This document shows positions 42,960 through 53,808 of a DNA stretch of 64,000 nt, one piece after another. Below the pieces are notes generated by a model. It was not told the origin of the DNA, ran no database searches, and worked only from the letters and a program-made list of their open reading frames with translations. Both the position numbers and the translations under genes were made by a program. Source of the stretch: Rhopalosiphum padi (lineage: Eukaryota > Arthropoda > Insecta > Hemiptera > Aphididae); NCBI RefSeq assembly GCF_020882245.1, contig NC_083597.1, forward strand, positions 14,852,581-14,916,580, read 5' to 3'. Within the stretch, counting starts at the first letter, position 1; each line of letters begins with the position of its first letter.

Positions 42960-43340
42960 TGATGCCATCGCAATGCCCTTGCAGTTTATTTATCCGTGGG
43001 ACGTCTAATATTCGAGTTTCCATTGTTTATCGCCGCCGAATTTTCGCTTCAACCCCTCTTATACCATAACGCCCACGTACAAAACAAATGGAACTCGGCC
43101 GCATTTCTAATGGAAATTAAAACGATTCGTTAAACCCACCCCGGGTGGCGGCTATAAAAAGAACTTACTACTTAAGCAAATTTCGTTTTACTTCCATTTT
43201 TCTATTTTTTTTTTCCAACTGGCAGTTTTATTTTATAAAAGAAAGTCCCTTTTTTCCATTTCAGTTTGATCAATTGTGTAAAACAATTGCAGGCTTCAAA
43301 GACCTATAAACTTCGTATGTACGTCGTTCCCCGGGGAAAA
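42960..43340. promoter_or_regulatory. Candidate conserved non-coding element
   Basis: A block of higher complexity that is nearly free of simple repeats. It holds several homeodomain-like and Sox/Fox-like words: CCATTGTTTAT near 43020, TTTCTAATGGAAATTAAAA near 43106-43124, and TCGTTAAACC near 43126-43135. No long open frame is present. Its right end contains a possible 50-base microexon (43265-43314; see findings). The regulatory role is inference from texture only; conservation has not been tested. Confidence 0.3.
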
Positions 43341-44267
43341 CGTCCGCAAAATCGGTGGTTTGGAATCATACGATATATATATTATTCTTTTTAACATTAT
43401 TATTACATTGTATCTACCTATTACATAAAATTTAAATATATACAACAAAATAAAATGGCATTTGGTGACTTCCTCAAACTGAGTATAAGTAAATTATAAG
43501 ATAATATACTATAGAGTAGAATATTGTCCATTTTATTACTTAATATTTATAGATATTTTTTGATAGATTTAAAAAAGAAATTGATCAGTGACGTAGATAT
43601 TTTATTTGTATATTATTATAATAATATAACGTATTAAAATACTAATAAATAATCTTCACCCTTATAGCAATTATTATTTTAGGAAAGAAAATATTATATA
43701 CTTAATATAAAGTTAATATGTATATGTATGTATATAAAAGAACGGGCTTTTTTTATGTATCAAGTTTCTAACGATACTATTGAACTTTTTTACGATTTTT
43801 TTTCACAGAATTGTTCCAAATAATTCCCCGAGTGTACTCAGTACTCACGTTGCCCGTTTTTTCATTTTTTTGTTTGAGCGGTGGTGGGGATGTGGGTAGA
43901 GGAAGTATTGTATTTAAATGTTATGGTTATTCGCGACAAGACATTTGAATAATTTTATGATTTTTTTTTCACAAAGTTATTAAATTATAAAAATTATAGT
44001 ATGTATTATATAAATAATTGCATTTTAGTTCAAATCTGCGCACGAGTGAAGCCGGAGAATTCAGTTTTTAATATATATATATATATATATAGATAATTGT
44101 ATCGCACAAGGGGGAGGGGATTTCTAACTACACATTTTCCGTTCACGCATATTCGTGACACACTTCATAGTTCATACTATATATATAGTGTCTATACGTA
44201 TATACCTACGCGACATATAGTGCGGTCACTCACTAATGTAAAGTAATATTGTGTCCCACAGTTAAGC
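43341..44267. other. AT-rich non-coding DNA
   Basis: No gene. TA and T runs; a CAGTGACGTAG word at about 43587 resembles a hAT terminus but has no partner. Confidence 0.5.
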
Positions 44268-44434
44268 CGCGGGTTCACAGCTGTACGCCATCGGCCGTGT
44301 CGTGTCCTAAAGTCGAGTTCAGACTCACACGGTAGATCATGATTAGTGATTACAACGGCCAATCAGAATAATATACGATATACAATAATAGGCACACGAT
44401 ACGACGGCGGACGACGTATAACTGTGAATCCGCG
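44268..44434. mobile_element. 167-bp MITE with imperfect 43-bp terminal inverted repeats
   Basis: The left arm (44268-44310) reads CGCGGGTTCACAGCTGTACG at its start. The reverse complement of the right arm (44392-44434) reads CGCGGATTCACAGTTATACG. The arms stay alignable for about 40 bases, with roughly four of five positions matching. Both then carry a CGTGTCGTGTCC / CGTATCGTGTGCC block. The interior is about 80 bases and contains no open frame. I could not identify an unambiguous target duplication, so the superfamily is uncertain; a PIF/Harbinger-type origin is a guess from the end sequence. The inverted-repeat structure is seen directly. Confidence 0.72.
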
Positions 44435-44865
44435 TCCACGTCGTCGTTTGGTTTATACCGCAAACGGCTGATGTTTACGCCGAAAATCGTACCTATCCAA
44501 CAAATTACATTATTATTATGTGTTTATATTATACACTGTACCGCACGCACTTGCAGCCGAATTATTCACAACAACACAGTAATATATATAGTGGCCATAA
44601 TTCTCGTTATTATTATTTTCTGTCAAGGGTTGAACACTGCAACACAATACAATCGAACCGATAACGGAAAATTATTATTAATAATAATAATAATAATCGT
44701 AAAAGTCCGTAACCGTAGTGCCGCCGCGACAACGCGCTCGTTTCAAAAAGCTAATTGTGCCGTGAGAAAAACGTCAGTTGCGACGCGGTTTTTTCTTCTC
44801 TCATTTACAACCAAAGCTTTTCATTTACCGAACGATTTTTCTCCACTCTCACCACCCTCCCACCA

Positions 44866-44868
<3 letters not shown>

Positions 44869-44925
<57 letters not shown>

Positions 44926-44942
44926 TCGCGCGCGCGCGCGCG
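44869..44942. repeat. (CA)27 followed by (CG)8 microsatellite
   Basis: A perfect 54-base CA run (44869-44922), a four-base gap, then a perfect CG run (44927-44942). Both are strictly alternating purine-pyrimidine and could adopt Z-form DNA under torsion. The open frames crossing here (His-Thr repeats) are artefacts. Confidence 0.97.
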
Positions 44943-45027
44943 TGTAATTATTATTATTTCTTTATATACACCTCACACCCCGCGCCGCGACTACGTCAAA
45001 CGCCACACCGCAGTCGGCTTTTTTTCA

Positions 45028-45030
<3 letters not shown>

Positions 45031-45063
<33 letters not shown>
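45031..45063. repeat. (TTA)11 microsatellite
   Basis: Perfect trinucleotide run, followed by variant TTATCG units to about 45080. Confidence 0.95.
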
Positions 45064-45064
<1 letters not shown>

Positions 45065-45119
45065 CGTTATCGTTATTATTTTTCTTTTCCATTCTGTCAT
45101 TGTTATTAACGAAATTATC

Positions 45120-45330
45120 CGGACGATTTGATAATAGACTTCGGCAACGAGTCGCCTGACAAACCGCATTTAATGAACCCGAAGTTCATTGTATTGCCGG
45201 CGCGACCGTCGCCTAATCATCGCCTACCGGATCGGCACCCATTGTGCCGCGGACGCGTTATTAATGATCACCGCCGATGGTAAACATTCGTTTTGTGAGC
45301 CCTTAAAACGCATTTACACGTCGAAAGGAA
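45120..45330. promoter_or_regulatory. Candidate conserved regulatory element rich in homeodomain words
   Basis: Roughly 200 bases of G+C-balanced, repeat-free sequence, in sharp contrast to the microsatellites just upstream. Homeodomain-type words occur in order: TTTAATGA (about 45168), TTCATTGT (about 45185), CCTAATCATC (about 45213), TTATTAATGATCA (about 45259) and TAAACATTCG (about 45280). Plus-strand frames are interrupted, so a coding exon is unlikely. This composition resembles developmental enhancers in insects; conservation and activity are untested. Confidence 0.35.
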
Positions 45331-48025
45331 ATGTTCTGTGTACAGTTGGCGGCGGCTTAGTATAGGAGGGAGCGTTGAAAAAAAAAATAATATAAGAATA
45401 AAGTACTGCGAAAACAAATTTAATTAAATCGTAATCGCAATCGTATCAAAGCCACTCGCCTGCTACCAAAGAAATGTGTAAAAGCATCAATATTATAATA
45501 TACCTATAGGGTACTAAGGTGCCTATATATACACATAATATAAAATATTATACAAACATCGAAAACGACATTAATGTACGTGTAAATAGTTAACATTAAA
45601 TGCTTCCGAATTTTTTCTTATATTATATTTTACCAAATGTTTACCATTTTGCAGACTATTCAGCATGCAGCACAAATTATGTCTAACGACACCAACATTA
45701 TCACGATACACATTATGAGTTATAAAAAATAATACAAAAAACTGAAAAAACAATGATGTTTCTATAAAATATTTGATATATATATAATACATTACCGTCA
45801 ATGTCGTAAAATTTATTAGGCAATAATGATATTGATTAGTCAATTCATATAATGTACGAATAAATAAGATTTAGTCATAACCTAAAATACACTAACACTT
45901 CTGACATTGACTTGATAAATCAGACGATGTTACAATTTGATGAATTGGCTAGTCATTATAAAACACTTTCGATCGTCTTGTAGTGGTTATCTTTTATAGT
46001 TTTTATACATTCAGGTTTGTGAAATAAATTGTCTAAAAATATAAATTAAATTCATATATGTTGTACGAACATAATTAATAATCACAAAAGATCAACATTA
46101 AAAACTTAAAAAGTTGCTTGATTAGAAAACCCTTAGTAATAATTATTAACAAAAAGATAATACTTTTTTTTCATAAGAATTAATTTAAGACTTTATTAGA
46201 GTTAAATTTATTATGTCTGTTACCTAACTTTTAATTAAATTAACATATTATATCTATGATATTTTATGTAATTTTACTACAATTATTGTAAGTAAATGTT
46301 TATATTTTTCAATGGTGGCGCTGCAAAACAAATACGTCTTGGTAGGTACTTGTCAATCTGCTAAGTGGCTTTATCCATAAAAATACCATGGCAACTAATT
46401 ATGCAAGAATTGGTGATTTCCATACCTAATCACCATAAAAATATTAATAATAAAATTATGAACAATTTTATTTCATCATGTATTGTTGTCTTTAAATAGT
46501 AAATAATATACTTACCTTATCATAATTCTGTTAGTTTTTCATTGAATACATCAGTCAGATAGTCTTAGTTAATAATGACAATGCCTGTCCTGCAATTACA
46601 CAAATTATGTATTACTATTAAATTGTTTCTATCAGTGTTTGTCTTATAAAAAAAATAGTTAAGAATTTTGTAAGATGACTAGCTAATAATATCAATGTCC
46701 ACGAAAAACAGTTAGAGTCAGCATAGATTAGCCATTTTCAAAAATGCTAAATATTACCATCATTGACGGTAACATATAAAATAGCAATTAACGAAATTAT
46801 TTATAATTAAAATTAATAAAGTTAAATTAACATCAAATAATTTGTGAATATGATCGTTAAGACGAATTATATATTATTATGTGCATAATAAAAAAGGAGT
46901 GGAATTAAGTGAGTTATTTGTGGTGATTAGTGACTGGTGGTTAATAATTTTCAAAAGTGATTCATGGTTTGAGTTGAGTTGGTAGCCACTGCTATAATAT
47001 TATAAAGGAATAATTGGAGTATTTTCCGAATTGGATGTCATAGGGCGAAAGACATAAGTTACTTGAATATATAGGACGTTTTATTCTTATACATAACGCC
47101 AATGATATATGTAATGGTATAATCGTGTACATAAATCCATAAGTGTAATAGCTCCGATTGAAATATGCACTTGGATTCTTTTTATTGTAATAATTGCACT
47201 TAATACTCGTAAAACTTAGAAAAAACCTAGTAAACGCACAGCAAACACTGACGTAAACCGATGTTATACTTCTATAAAAATAAAATTTAAAAATCTAAAT
47301 AAAATCAAACAAAAATAAATTAACAATAACAATTATTATTATTATTCAAACTTTATTTTTTACTCGATGATTTTTACTGAAAAATTGTAAAAATTAGTCA
47401 CTGATTTATTCGTTGCACTTGTCGATATTTTCATTGTTCATACCACTTAATAAAAAATAGAAATCCCGAATGCATGGTTTTTTTAATCATTAATCTCGAA
47501 TATTACAACATCAACTGCAATTATATTTTATACATTTATAAATTATAGTATAATAGACATAAAACATTTTTACGTGATGTTTATCGCAAGATGATCGTAA
47601 TTATATTTTTTTACCTATTTTTTACACTCATCAAATTACATTGCTTCTTTAACAGCGTTGAAACAATATAGAATATACTTTCCGCTGCGTAATAAGACGT
47701 TTAAATTATTATGATATATTTACTGAAACGTTAACCAACTAGCTGTATGCTTGTATTTGTATATTAAAATATATCGTAACACTCGTTAAGAAAATACGTA
47801 ATATTATTATGTTATGTTGTAATATGGAATAGATAGGCACATATACATTTTGTGTATGAACTATATTTTCACTATTTTTTCTTAATTAGTATAACCTTTG
47901 TATCAGTGTCGTTCCGAGACTGATTTGTATGAGGAGGGAGTACATAATTATTAATTATACATATTTTATTATTTATACCTGAAAACAAACAAAATAGATC
48001 ATGTGAATATGAGCAATTCAACTAA
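45331..48025. other. AT-rich non-coding DNA
   Basis: No gene supported. A 90-codon minus frame (45571-45843) overlaps a plus-strand stretch that begins after a TTTTGCAG acceptor-like site at 45647-45654 and stays open about 26 codons. Neither has a recognisable motif. A degenerate hAT-like left end (CAGTGTCG then GAGGAGGGAG) lies at about 47905-47940 with no right end. Confidence 0.45.
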
Positions 48026-48033
48026 CCAGCAAA
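48026..48033. repeat. Target site duplication, left copy (CCAGCAAA)
   Basis: The eight bases immediately before the left terminus are CCAGCAAA, identical to the eight bases immediately after the right terminus (49522-49529). An 8-bp duplication is the signature of hAT transposition. Confidence 0.93.
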
Positions 48034-48305
48034 CAGAGGCGTGCCCAGGATCAAAATGTAGGATAGGCCCGGTTATAATTATTTTAGTTTATATGTACAC
48101 AATACACATTATTTTTTTTTTTAGAAACTTAATAATATTTTTAAATTTAATCAGAAAAAATGATTATAAAATAATATAGTACAACACAATTTATTCCTCA
48201 TATTTGACTTGTTAATAATACCTAAAGTTACATATTAAAAAATAAAATTAAGTTTTTATATGACTGAATAATACCTAAATGAATGCAAATGAAACAATAG
48301 TTTTT

Positions 48306-48968
48306 TTAATTATAAGTACATAAAAATATTTCATTTGAATATTCGATTACATTATTGTGACCACGTAAACCTATATCCTGTCGTGCGCAATACAAAACTG
48401 AACGAATTACACTTTTTAATACTTCTCGATTTTTATTTATATTCTCTTCGACATGACTATTCATTTGAGTTGTAACAGCTCCTATACTTTTTGATGATAT
48501 ATAACCTTGATATTTGGCTAACGATGTTTTATGCGAATCTGCCGAGTTATGTTTTTTTGCCATCCCCGAAATATTTTTCCAATTATTATATCCTGTGGCT
48601 ATTAAAATATCTTGATGCTTTTCACGAGATATAGAACTAGTAAAATGACGACAAAAAAAACAGAAAATTGCATCCAATTGAACAGAATATTCAATCCAAG
48701 GATAAACTTTGTACCATGAACTTTGAAAACTACGTTGTTTTTCACAAATTTTACGATGTGGAAAATTGATAATCGGCTGAATAGGTTGTTCATCACTATT
48801 TAAGCTAATATCAAGCACATTTAAGCTAGACGAGGAAATAGAAGACTCGTTAGAAGTTGAGGTAACATTTAATTTTAACATTTTTGTTTGTGGTTGATCT
48901 ATTGTACTATCGTCATCGTTCAATGTCCTTGTGGGTTTCGGAATAGGTTTAAAAAACTGGCTAATCAT
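48306..48968 (-). CDS. Truncated ZMYM1-like hAT transposase (TTF zinc-finger part only)
   Basis: The product is 220 residues. It starts MISQFFKPIPK, the usual basic/aromatic opening of this family, followed by a Ser/Asp-rich linker to about residue 70. Residues about 78-150 form a TTF-type zinc finger: FQSSWYKVYPWIEYS, then the cysteine pair in FCFFCRHF (Cys103, Cys106), the GYNNWK motif (126-131), and the histidines His140 and His146. Residues about 180-205 enter the DUF4371 region (LRGH at 201-204), and the frame ends shortly after. Full-length relatives are several hundred residues longer and carry the DDE catalytic core and the C-terminal dimerisation domain, both absent here. The truncated product could still bind DNA ends if expressed, possibly as a repressor; that is inference. 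The start is the first ATG, placed before the conserved opening. Confidence 0.88.
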   Translation of the reverse strand: MISQFFKPIPKPTRTLNDDDSTIDQPQTKMLKLNVTSTSNESSISSSSLNVLDISLNSDEQPIQPIINFPHRKICEKQRSFQSSWYKVYPWIEYSVQLDAIFCFFCRHFTSSISREKHQDILIATGYNNWKNISGMAKKHNSADSHKTSLAKYQGYISSKSIGAVTTQMNSHVEENINKNREVLKSVIRSVLYCARQDIGLRGHNNVIEYSNEIFLCTYN

Positions 48969-49504
48969 ATTTTTATTTTTATTTAATTATTAGTCAAGTT
49001 ATAATCAATATAAAATAAAAAAAGTACTTAGGTTATTCTAATAGTGTACATAAACAAAAACAGACAAAACGATTTCCTCGATCGGCTCGGTTACACACAA
49101 GTCACTATAATACGTCTACACACTACACAGTACACACTGTAATAAACTAATAAAATATATTTTGTAAACCATATTCATTATCTTATATCAAATGACGATT
49201 GTCGGCAGTGAACGGTCAGTGACGAATGTATAAATAACTCACTTCGGGTGTATTATTGTCTATTATTTACTATTTTTAGCCGATAAGCAGTCCTGTGGCT
49301 ACAATTGTTTGCGACGAAGGAAAGAATTATTAATAACGTATAAACGCTTGCTATAAGTGGGTAATAAATAAATAATCTTTGTTCCAAAATGATTCAATTA
49401 CATATCGTATTATGAAGCAAAAAATTGTATAAAATTATGTTTCTTGAAAAATATTAATAATTATTATTTGAAAACAGGGTAGGCCCGGGCCTACCAGGCC
49501 TACC

Positions 49505-49521
49505 TGCTGGGCACGCCACTG
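49505..49521 (-). repeat. Right terminal inverted repeat of the hAT element
   Basis: TGCTGGGCACGCCACTG is the inverted partner of the left terminus at 48034-48050, with two mismatches. This is the end proximal to the transposase start codon. Confidence 0.9.
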
Positions 49522-49529
49522 CCAGCAAA
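49522..49529. repeat. Target site duplication, right copy (CCAGCAAA)
   Basis: Identical to 48026-48033 and directly abutting the right terminus. Confidence 0.93.
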
Positions 49530-50229
49530 CCAACTAATTTTAATACCTGTTTTGCAAACACAGAAAAAATCTTAAAACTGTATTACAAAATAAGCGTAAT
49601 TTTTTTAATTAAAATTTTATTTATTTATTAGCTGCAATAATAATTTTAATACAATGGTTTTTGATTTAATAATAATATTATCTACGGTGAAATTTTTTGT
49701 TTCTACTGGTACGCGTACTGGGTGAATATTATAATATTATAAATACTGCAACGTTCGTCACTTTTACATAATGTTGTAAAAAGTCGACTGTTAGTAAATA
49801 ATAATTTTTTTATAATTATAGATAGGTATGTTATTTTAATTTGCAATAAATTTGACCATTTAACTAATAGTTTGTGTATAGTAATAAATAATACTAATAT
49901 GTACACGATACACCCAATCAACGAGAATAAATCATAATACCTAAATATAAAAACTTCGTTATTCTTAAATATCAATAGCTTTAATAATTTTATTTTATTT
50001 TTTTAATAATTTAATAAATAAATGCATGGTATATATTAGTATATGCTGTGAAACCATTAACATATTTTTCTAAGTTTCAAAATTCCCTATTTTTAAAAAA
50101 TATATATATAAAGTATAAAAATATGATTTTTGAATAAATCCAAAATATTATAGAAAATAATTATGATATATTAATTCATGATATTCGTATATTTAATAAC
50201 AGATGAGTGATTAATAAATTCAAATTTTA
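49530..50229. other. AT-rich non-coding DNA
   Basis: A 90-codon minus frame (49703-49975) has no recognisable motif. No other structure seen. Confidence 0.5.
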
Positions 50230-51000
50230 AAATTGAAATGTAGGGGTGAAGTGAAGCATATCTCTTGTTATATTGCCTATACAATTTTTCCTACTGAAAT
50301 TATATTTAAAAATGCATTATGTCTTATACAGTGTTCGAAATAGTTTTCAAAGGTTTCATGGCTTGGAAAACCTCTATTTAATCTATATGCTAGGCTATTT
50401 TTGTCCATTCATTTTTTTATAGTTTATTATGACTGGTCTGTCCCTCATGAGCTACAAATATCTGTTGCAATGCTAAGAATGCTTATAATAGTAATATCAG
50501 ATACCCAATCCAAATAAATAGTAGAGTAGTAGAGCCATTCCTCCTTCCTCTGTGTGTCACAGTTTTTGGCCCAGTGTAGTCCAAGTCAGTTATTCAAGTT
50601 ATATGAAATACTAGCTGGATATGGAGTTACACGTACAGTCAATAAAAATTGCATTAATTGTGCATGATCTCCCATCTTTAAAACTGTAGACACTTATTGT
50701 GTATGTGAATGCTTAACGCATTATATCTGCCGACTGAGTGACACTGCTGGAGCGATTCCAACAGCTACTACGGCCCTACATGCATCAATCATCGATTTTC
50801 GTAATAAATTATCAGTTTTGTGAGTTGGTACTAGGTAAATACTTTAATGTAGGTACTGTCATAACTCAAGCTTGTAAGAACCCATAATTATCTATGAACG
50901 GAGTCAACTTCTGTAGTGTGCTATCATTCTTGAAAATGTCCCGCCTACGCTTGCTTTAAAATAACATTTAGTGATTTATACATAGGCTTGCTTACCAGTT
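50230..51000 (-). pseudogene. Degraded BEL/Pao retrotransposon pol fragment (integrase region)
   Basis: Minus-strand translation in shifting frames gives, in the family's order, several landmarks. First is STLQKLTPFIDNYGFL (about 50925-50870), like the family's SLSPFLD..GLLR block. Next is a zinc-binding-region remnant LIIYYENR, a stop, then MHVGP (about 50830-50770) and GRYNA. Then MGDHAQLM and RVTPYP appear (about 50690-50620), equivalent to the LMGDLP..RVTPSRPF block before the integrase core. Then a DYTGP remnant, AFLALQQIFVAHEGQTSHN (about 50483-50428), equivalent to AFL.ALRRF.ARRG.P, and a final LHFTP site near 50250. There are several stops and frameshifts. No long terminal repeats, gag or reverse transcriptase were found. 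The block contains no active gene. Sequence up to about 51200 may belong to it but is not recognisable. Confidence 0.75.
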
Positions 51001-53399
51001 GAAAATTTCGTCAGAACCATTTATAATGAATTTCGTTGTAGCTTTTGCAATTGATTATTCAGCGTTGCAAGGTTGAACTCGATAACAGAAGCCTTCAGAG
51101 AGATGTCGATAGCAGATTTACACTCTTACTTTGAATATATTTCTCTTCAATTAGTTTTGAAATATTATAAACGGATTTTTGGTTTTGGTGTATTTATACC
51201 TAAGCGTTTTCTGCTGCTGCTTCTTGGATGCTTTTTTTTACAAATAAACTTTTTTCTACCATCTATATATTATTATAAGTACAATATATTAACATATTCA
51301 TATTCTTTTATATCAATTTTGTCGATATTTCAAAGTATATAACACGTAATACGTATGTTTAGGGATATCGCCATTCGTCATAGTTTCATATTAACTATAT
51401 TTATCTGTATGCAACAAAAAGGACTTTTTTGTTAAACATTAGAAAAGTATTTTATTTATAAAACTTATATTTGTATTTGTTTTTTCACGTCAGTCTATTA
51501 TTAATAATTTAAAGTTTAAACCTCCTCTTTTAATAATATATATATACCTAGTACCTATACCTACCTAGCCAATATCTCTATACATAAATAGTTTCAGTCA
51601 GGTAAAATAGTTAATTACAATAAAATCTTTACTTGCCCAACCCATAAGTGTGAACATAAATATATAATTTAAGCGTTTGTAATAATATAATTATATTTTA
51701 TAAATATATGAAAAGTCATTAAATATAATAGTGCTATATACATTTAGTATTATATAATATATATAAATATATTATATAGTTATCGCAGTCTCCAAAGCCA
51801 CAATTAGTTTTACGAGACTTCGCGCAATAAAGTTTATGTTTTATTTCATGACAACGATTTTCTTCATCAGATTATATTATTATTATTGTATTTCATACAG
51901 CGTGTTGACAATGGTGAAATATATATACACACACACAGGTACATTCCGCGCTGGAGCTTATTATTGCATTAACGTCGTCGCCTTTATTTATTATTATTAT
52001 GAGGTATATACACAGATCATGGTTGGAGTATGCGTATATATTATCATATTGTATACTCAATCAACGATGGCGTGTAATTAAAACGTCCTTTTGTGGAGTT
52101 TCAGATGATTATGTATATATATATATATATATACTTTTCTTATTATATTCGTATTATATACACGCCCGCACACATCCACACATATCACTGTATACAGCGC
52201 CACCGTGTCAGTTAAGTTAGTTAAAATATATCTTTTATACACTATATAAATATAGAGAGAGAGATGCGTAAATACGTATATAAGCGACTGCAGGTCGCAG
52301 GTGAAATGTTCGGCGAGCGGGTAACGCGCTAGAGGGAATTGTCTAGGCGCGCGTTCACTGATTGCCACTGATTGCCACACCACCATCTCTATACCACCGC
52401 CGTCGTGTACTTTGTCAACCGCGATACCACTGTATAATGACTATAACGCGGTATACGTATAATGTATATATACGTCTAATTAAGCTTTACAGTGTATAAT
52501 ATCATTATTAGCCTCCACTCTTTGGGTTGTCTTATATTAAGTCGGAAAATAAGTAAATAATTGGGACCCATTCGTGTCTACTTTTATATAGGACATTATA
52601 TATTATATTATAATTTTATTGATACCTAGTATAATGTTCACTTCCATTTTTTTTTAATAACAAAATTATCCAAATTCGAATCTTTGGAATTTTTAAGTAT
52701 GTATTAACAACCATATATATTCAAACTGTGAAATATTTTTTTATATCATTTAATAGTGTTGAGATAACTGATATCAATTTATCAAAATCTGAAATTCAAA
52801 CAAGAATTTTTTTTGAGTTATTTAACTTAGCGTACTAAGGACAATAATAATAATATATTTGAAAGGTTTAAGATATACAATGATTTGAAAATTGTAGTAA
52901 TTAAACTATAAATAGTTTTTGATTTGTAAGAACTTTGGTCTAGTATAAGTGTCTAATAAGTAATAAATTAAAAATGTTAACTCTTATTTGAATAAGTTTA
53001 AGAAGTTTGTATTGTTACATGAAACATTTAGCTTAAAATGTATATGGTATATATAAAAATCTAAGGGTTTAAAAATATAATCCTTAAATATACTTGAAAA
53101 ACATTCAATAATAAAAATTTCAAAAAATGAACGTAACGTGTAATTGAAAAAAGTTTAGGTTCAGATATTTTTAAAATAGTTTATTTATTAGATTTATATA
53201 CAAATTATTTATTAAGAATTTAACTAATATGAATAGTACGAATAAATTATAGAAAATATTAGAGTATAAGCACAGTAATTCAACAGCTTGTGGCTGTTTA
53301 CCTACTTTCAATCTCTCCAAGTTGTGGATTTAAAGTGATTATTTTAGTCAATTCGATTTGAAAATACGAGTATAGTATGTCTATTTAATTAACACGAGT
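51001..53399. other. AT-rich non-coding DNA
   Basis: No gene supported. About 52250-52420 is richer in G+C. It contains TATATAA (52277-52283) followed by a GCGAC / GTCGC hairpin (52284-52298) and a short tandem repeat of CTGATTGCCA (about 52358-52377); a promoter is possible but there is no initiator match at the right distance. Frames at 51836-52386 run through TA-rich sequence and are rejected. Confidence 0.45.
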
Positions 53400-53690
53400 T
53401 GGTTTTATAAAGTGCAAAAAAGTGTGAGGCGTAAAGGCACCGTGGACACAACGGCTCTGGTACATCTGCATAATATGCTGTGCTGAGAACTTCCCTACAT
53501 GATGTGGTTACCCCGGTCCTCTTCTTCTTCACCTGAGAATTGAGATCCATAAATCAAACACGACCTCGCCGTTGCGTCCTTCGAAAGTTTTTATTGCCAA
53601 CCAGCGCGAATAGTTATAATTCGTGTACGTGCCATTATAGTTGAGGCTTAGTATTATAAATATAGATTGGTCGGAGCCGATTTACATTAC
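53400..53690 (-). other. Complex-sequence block with an open frame ending at a splice-donor-like site
   Basis: This block lacks simple repeats and is richer in G+C than its flanks. On the minus strand one frame is open for about 50 codons from about 53685 to a TCTCAG|GTGAAG donor-like site at about 53538. The last part reads TFEGRNGEVVFDLW. No good acceptor precedes it and I recognise no domain. It could be an isolated exon, a decayed repeat or a conserved non-coding patch. It lies about 120 bases from the hAT element at 53809 but outside its target duplication. Confidence 0.22.
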
Positions 53691-53800
53691 TTGTTATATG
53701 TTTCATATTATTTATGATATAGGTATTTGAAAAGAACTAGGGTATCTACTTATTATAAGATATATCTTACTAAAGTTACGAAAATTTCGGGCTCGTTACA

Positions 53801-53808
53801 GGTTCTAA
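53801..53808. repeat. Target site duplication, left copy (GGTTCTAA)
   Basis: Matches GGTTCTAG at 54397-54404 at seven of eight positions, abutting the element ends. Confidence 0.8.

Larger units (their letters stand above)
48034..49521 (-). mobile_element. Non-autonomous hAT transposon (1488 bp) with intact ends
   Basis: The left end reads CAGAGGCGTGCCCAGGA and the reverse complement of the right end reads CAGTGGCGTGCCCAGCA. These terminal inverted repeats agree at 15 of 17 bases. Both inner flanks carry further related GTAGG/TAGGCC words. Perfect 8-bp duplications of CCAGCAAA flank it. The CAGNGGCGT terminus and the 8-bp duplication identify the hAT superfamily. Inside, on the minus strand, lies the N-terminal third of a ZMYM1-like transposase (48306-48968), preceded by about 550 bases of probable leader. 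Only about 270 bases separate the frame's end from the other terminus, so the catalytic and dimerisation parts have been deleted. The exact target duplication and open frame suggest a fairly recent insertion, mobilised by a transposase supplied from elsewhere. Confidence 0.92.

Noticed and set aside
44471..45159. Three overlapping plus-strand frames of 117-158 codons
   Set aside because: All run through (CA)27, (CG)8 and (TTA)11, giving His-Thr, Arg-Ala and Ile/Leu repeats. Length is due to repeats lacking stops.
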